Assembly: GCA_937973965.1 (NCBI GenBank)
Contig: CALJJQ010000144.1
Location: forward strand, 1-32,885
Direction of reading: 5' to 3'
Source of the DNA: an uncultured Calothrix sp.
GTDB lineage: Bacteria; Cyanobacteriota; Cyanobacteriia; Cyanobacteriales; Nostocaceae
DNA length: 32,885 nucleotides
Within the stretch, counting starts at the first letter, position 1; each line of letters begins with the position of its first letter. Positions 32,457 through 32,885 of this stretch are shown here, in pieces. A program made the translations under genes and the position numbers. The notes beneath the pieces were generated by a model, which was not told where the DNA came from, did not search any database, and saw only the letters and a program-made list of their open reading frames with translations.

Positions 32457-32885
32457 GTGTTGGTATTAGAGTACAAAGTTAAAGGTAGACTTAAACAATA
32501 CAAAGCTATTGATGAAGCTATTAGAACAACTCAGTTCATCAGAAATAAAGCTATTAGATATTGGATAGACGCACCTCAAGGTACAAAAATCAACCGCATA
32601 ACTTTGAATAATTACTCGACAGCACTGCGAACAGAATTCAAGTTTGTCGAAGAATTAAACTCAATGGCTTGTCAAGCTGCAACAGAAAGAGCTTGGTCTG
32701 CGATTGATGGATTTTACACAAATTGCAAAGCCAAGAAACCAGGTAGGAAAGGTTTTCCCAGATTTCAAAAGGATAATCGCTGGGTTGAGTACAAAACTAG
32801 TGGGTGGTCACTGCATCCAACAAAACGACGCATCACTTTTACTGATAAAAAAGGTATCGGTGAAGTCAAATTGTTAGGTAAATGG
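32457..32885 (+). CDS. tnpB: TnpB (IS605 OrfB) RNA-guided endonuclease family protein, N-terminal part
   Basis: The frame runs from GTG 32457 to the window end (143 codons, no stop); family members have about 400 residues. The N-terminus (EYKVKGRLKQYKAIDEAIRTTQFIRNKAIRYWID) and the KPGRKGFPRFQK stretch followed by a beta-rich wedge part (WSLHPTKRRITFTD) are typical of the OrfB N-terminal helical region of TnpB. The RuvC nuclease and zinc-finger parts lie outside, so activity cannot be judged. A G6 run about 10 bp upstream may serve as ribosome site, and other starts are possible. TnpB proteins use a guide RNA from the element's right end to cut the donor site and help the element persist. Here transcription from the c-di-AMP riboswitch promoter would read into it. 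Confidence 0.85.
   Translation, partial: MLVLEYKVKGRLKQYKAIDEAIRTTQFIRNKAIRYWIDAPQGTKINRITLNNYSTALRTEFKFVEELNSMACQAATERAWSAIDGFYTNCKAKKPGRKGFPRFQKDNRWVEYKTSGWSLHPTKRRITFTDKKGIGEVKLLGKW

Larger units (their letters stand above)
32325..32885 (+). mobile_element. IS605/IS1341-type element, left part (continues beyond window)
   Basis: A hairpin-bearing end-like stretch is followed by tnpB without a tnpA gene between, as in IS1341-type tnpB-only elements. The left boundary is uncertain: sequence from about 32325 onwards looks unrelated to the riboswitch leader. The right end lies outside the window. Confidence 0.5.

Overview
The window looks like chromosomal DNA of a filamentous, probably heterocyst-forming cyanobacterium (Nostocales). 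I base this on the many GCGATCGC (HIP1) octamers, the moderately AT-rich composition, long intergenic spacers full of short palindromic repeats, very large multidomain kinases and cyanobacterium-typical proteins (DUF4912, two-partner secretion exoproteins). The genus cannot be read from the sequence.

Left part (1-8784): the C-terminus of a filamentous-haemagglutinin-like exoprotein, a PIN-toxin relic, a solitary metal-type ABC substrate-binding lipoprotein whose metal-ligand positions are mostly substituted, then a 1945-residue protein joining a Ser/Thr kinase, an AAA-type ATPase, a helical-repeat region, a GAF domain and a histidine kinase. Converging on it with a 14-bp gap is a minus-strand set of four genes (13649 to 8799): a FOXRED2-like flavoprotein oxygenase, a haem-oxygenase-fold diiron oxygenase (HDO type), a SAM-dependent O-methyltransferase and a cytochrome P450 lacking the usual acid-alcohol pair. 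With no scaffold-forming enzyme beside it, this reads as a small uncharacterised specialised-metabolite pathway and is the best candidate here for an undescribed system. Its upstream region has five copies of ACTTACA, two of them forming a palindrome.

Middle (14482-21713): a Nudix hydrolase with an altered box, a 71-residue unknown protein, a Rho_N/DUF4912/Ig-like protein behind a long leader, a rhomboid protease with an acidic Ca-loop-like tail, a 64-residue unknown protein with its own terminator, a candidate sRNA (promoter, about 105 nt, terminator, no ORF), a broken XRE antitoxin gene, and a serine-recombinase-family protein whose catalytic serine motif is missing.

Right part (21929-32885): a 1902-residue hybrid histidine kinase (REC, four PAS, four GAF, kinase, REC), a small two-helix membrane protein, an SRPBCC protein converging on apolipoprotein N-acyltransferase (lnt), and at the far end a well-preserved c-di-AMP (ydaO/yuaA) riboswitch with a consensus -10 box. 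About 250 bp downstream lies a tnpB gene cut by the window end, with a transposon-end-like hairpin between them, suggesting that an IS605/IS1341-type element landed between the riboswitch and its original gene.

No tRNA, rRNA or CRISPR array was recognised. All calls come from reading the sequence; no database search was run.
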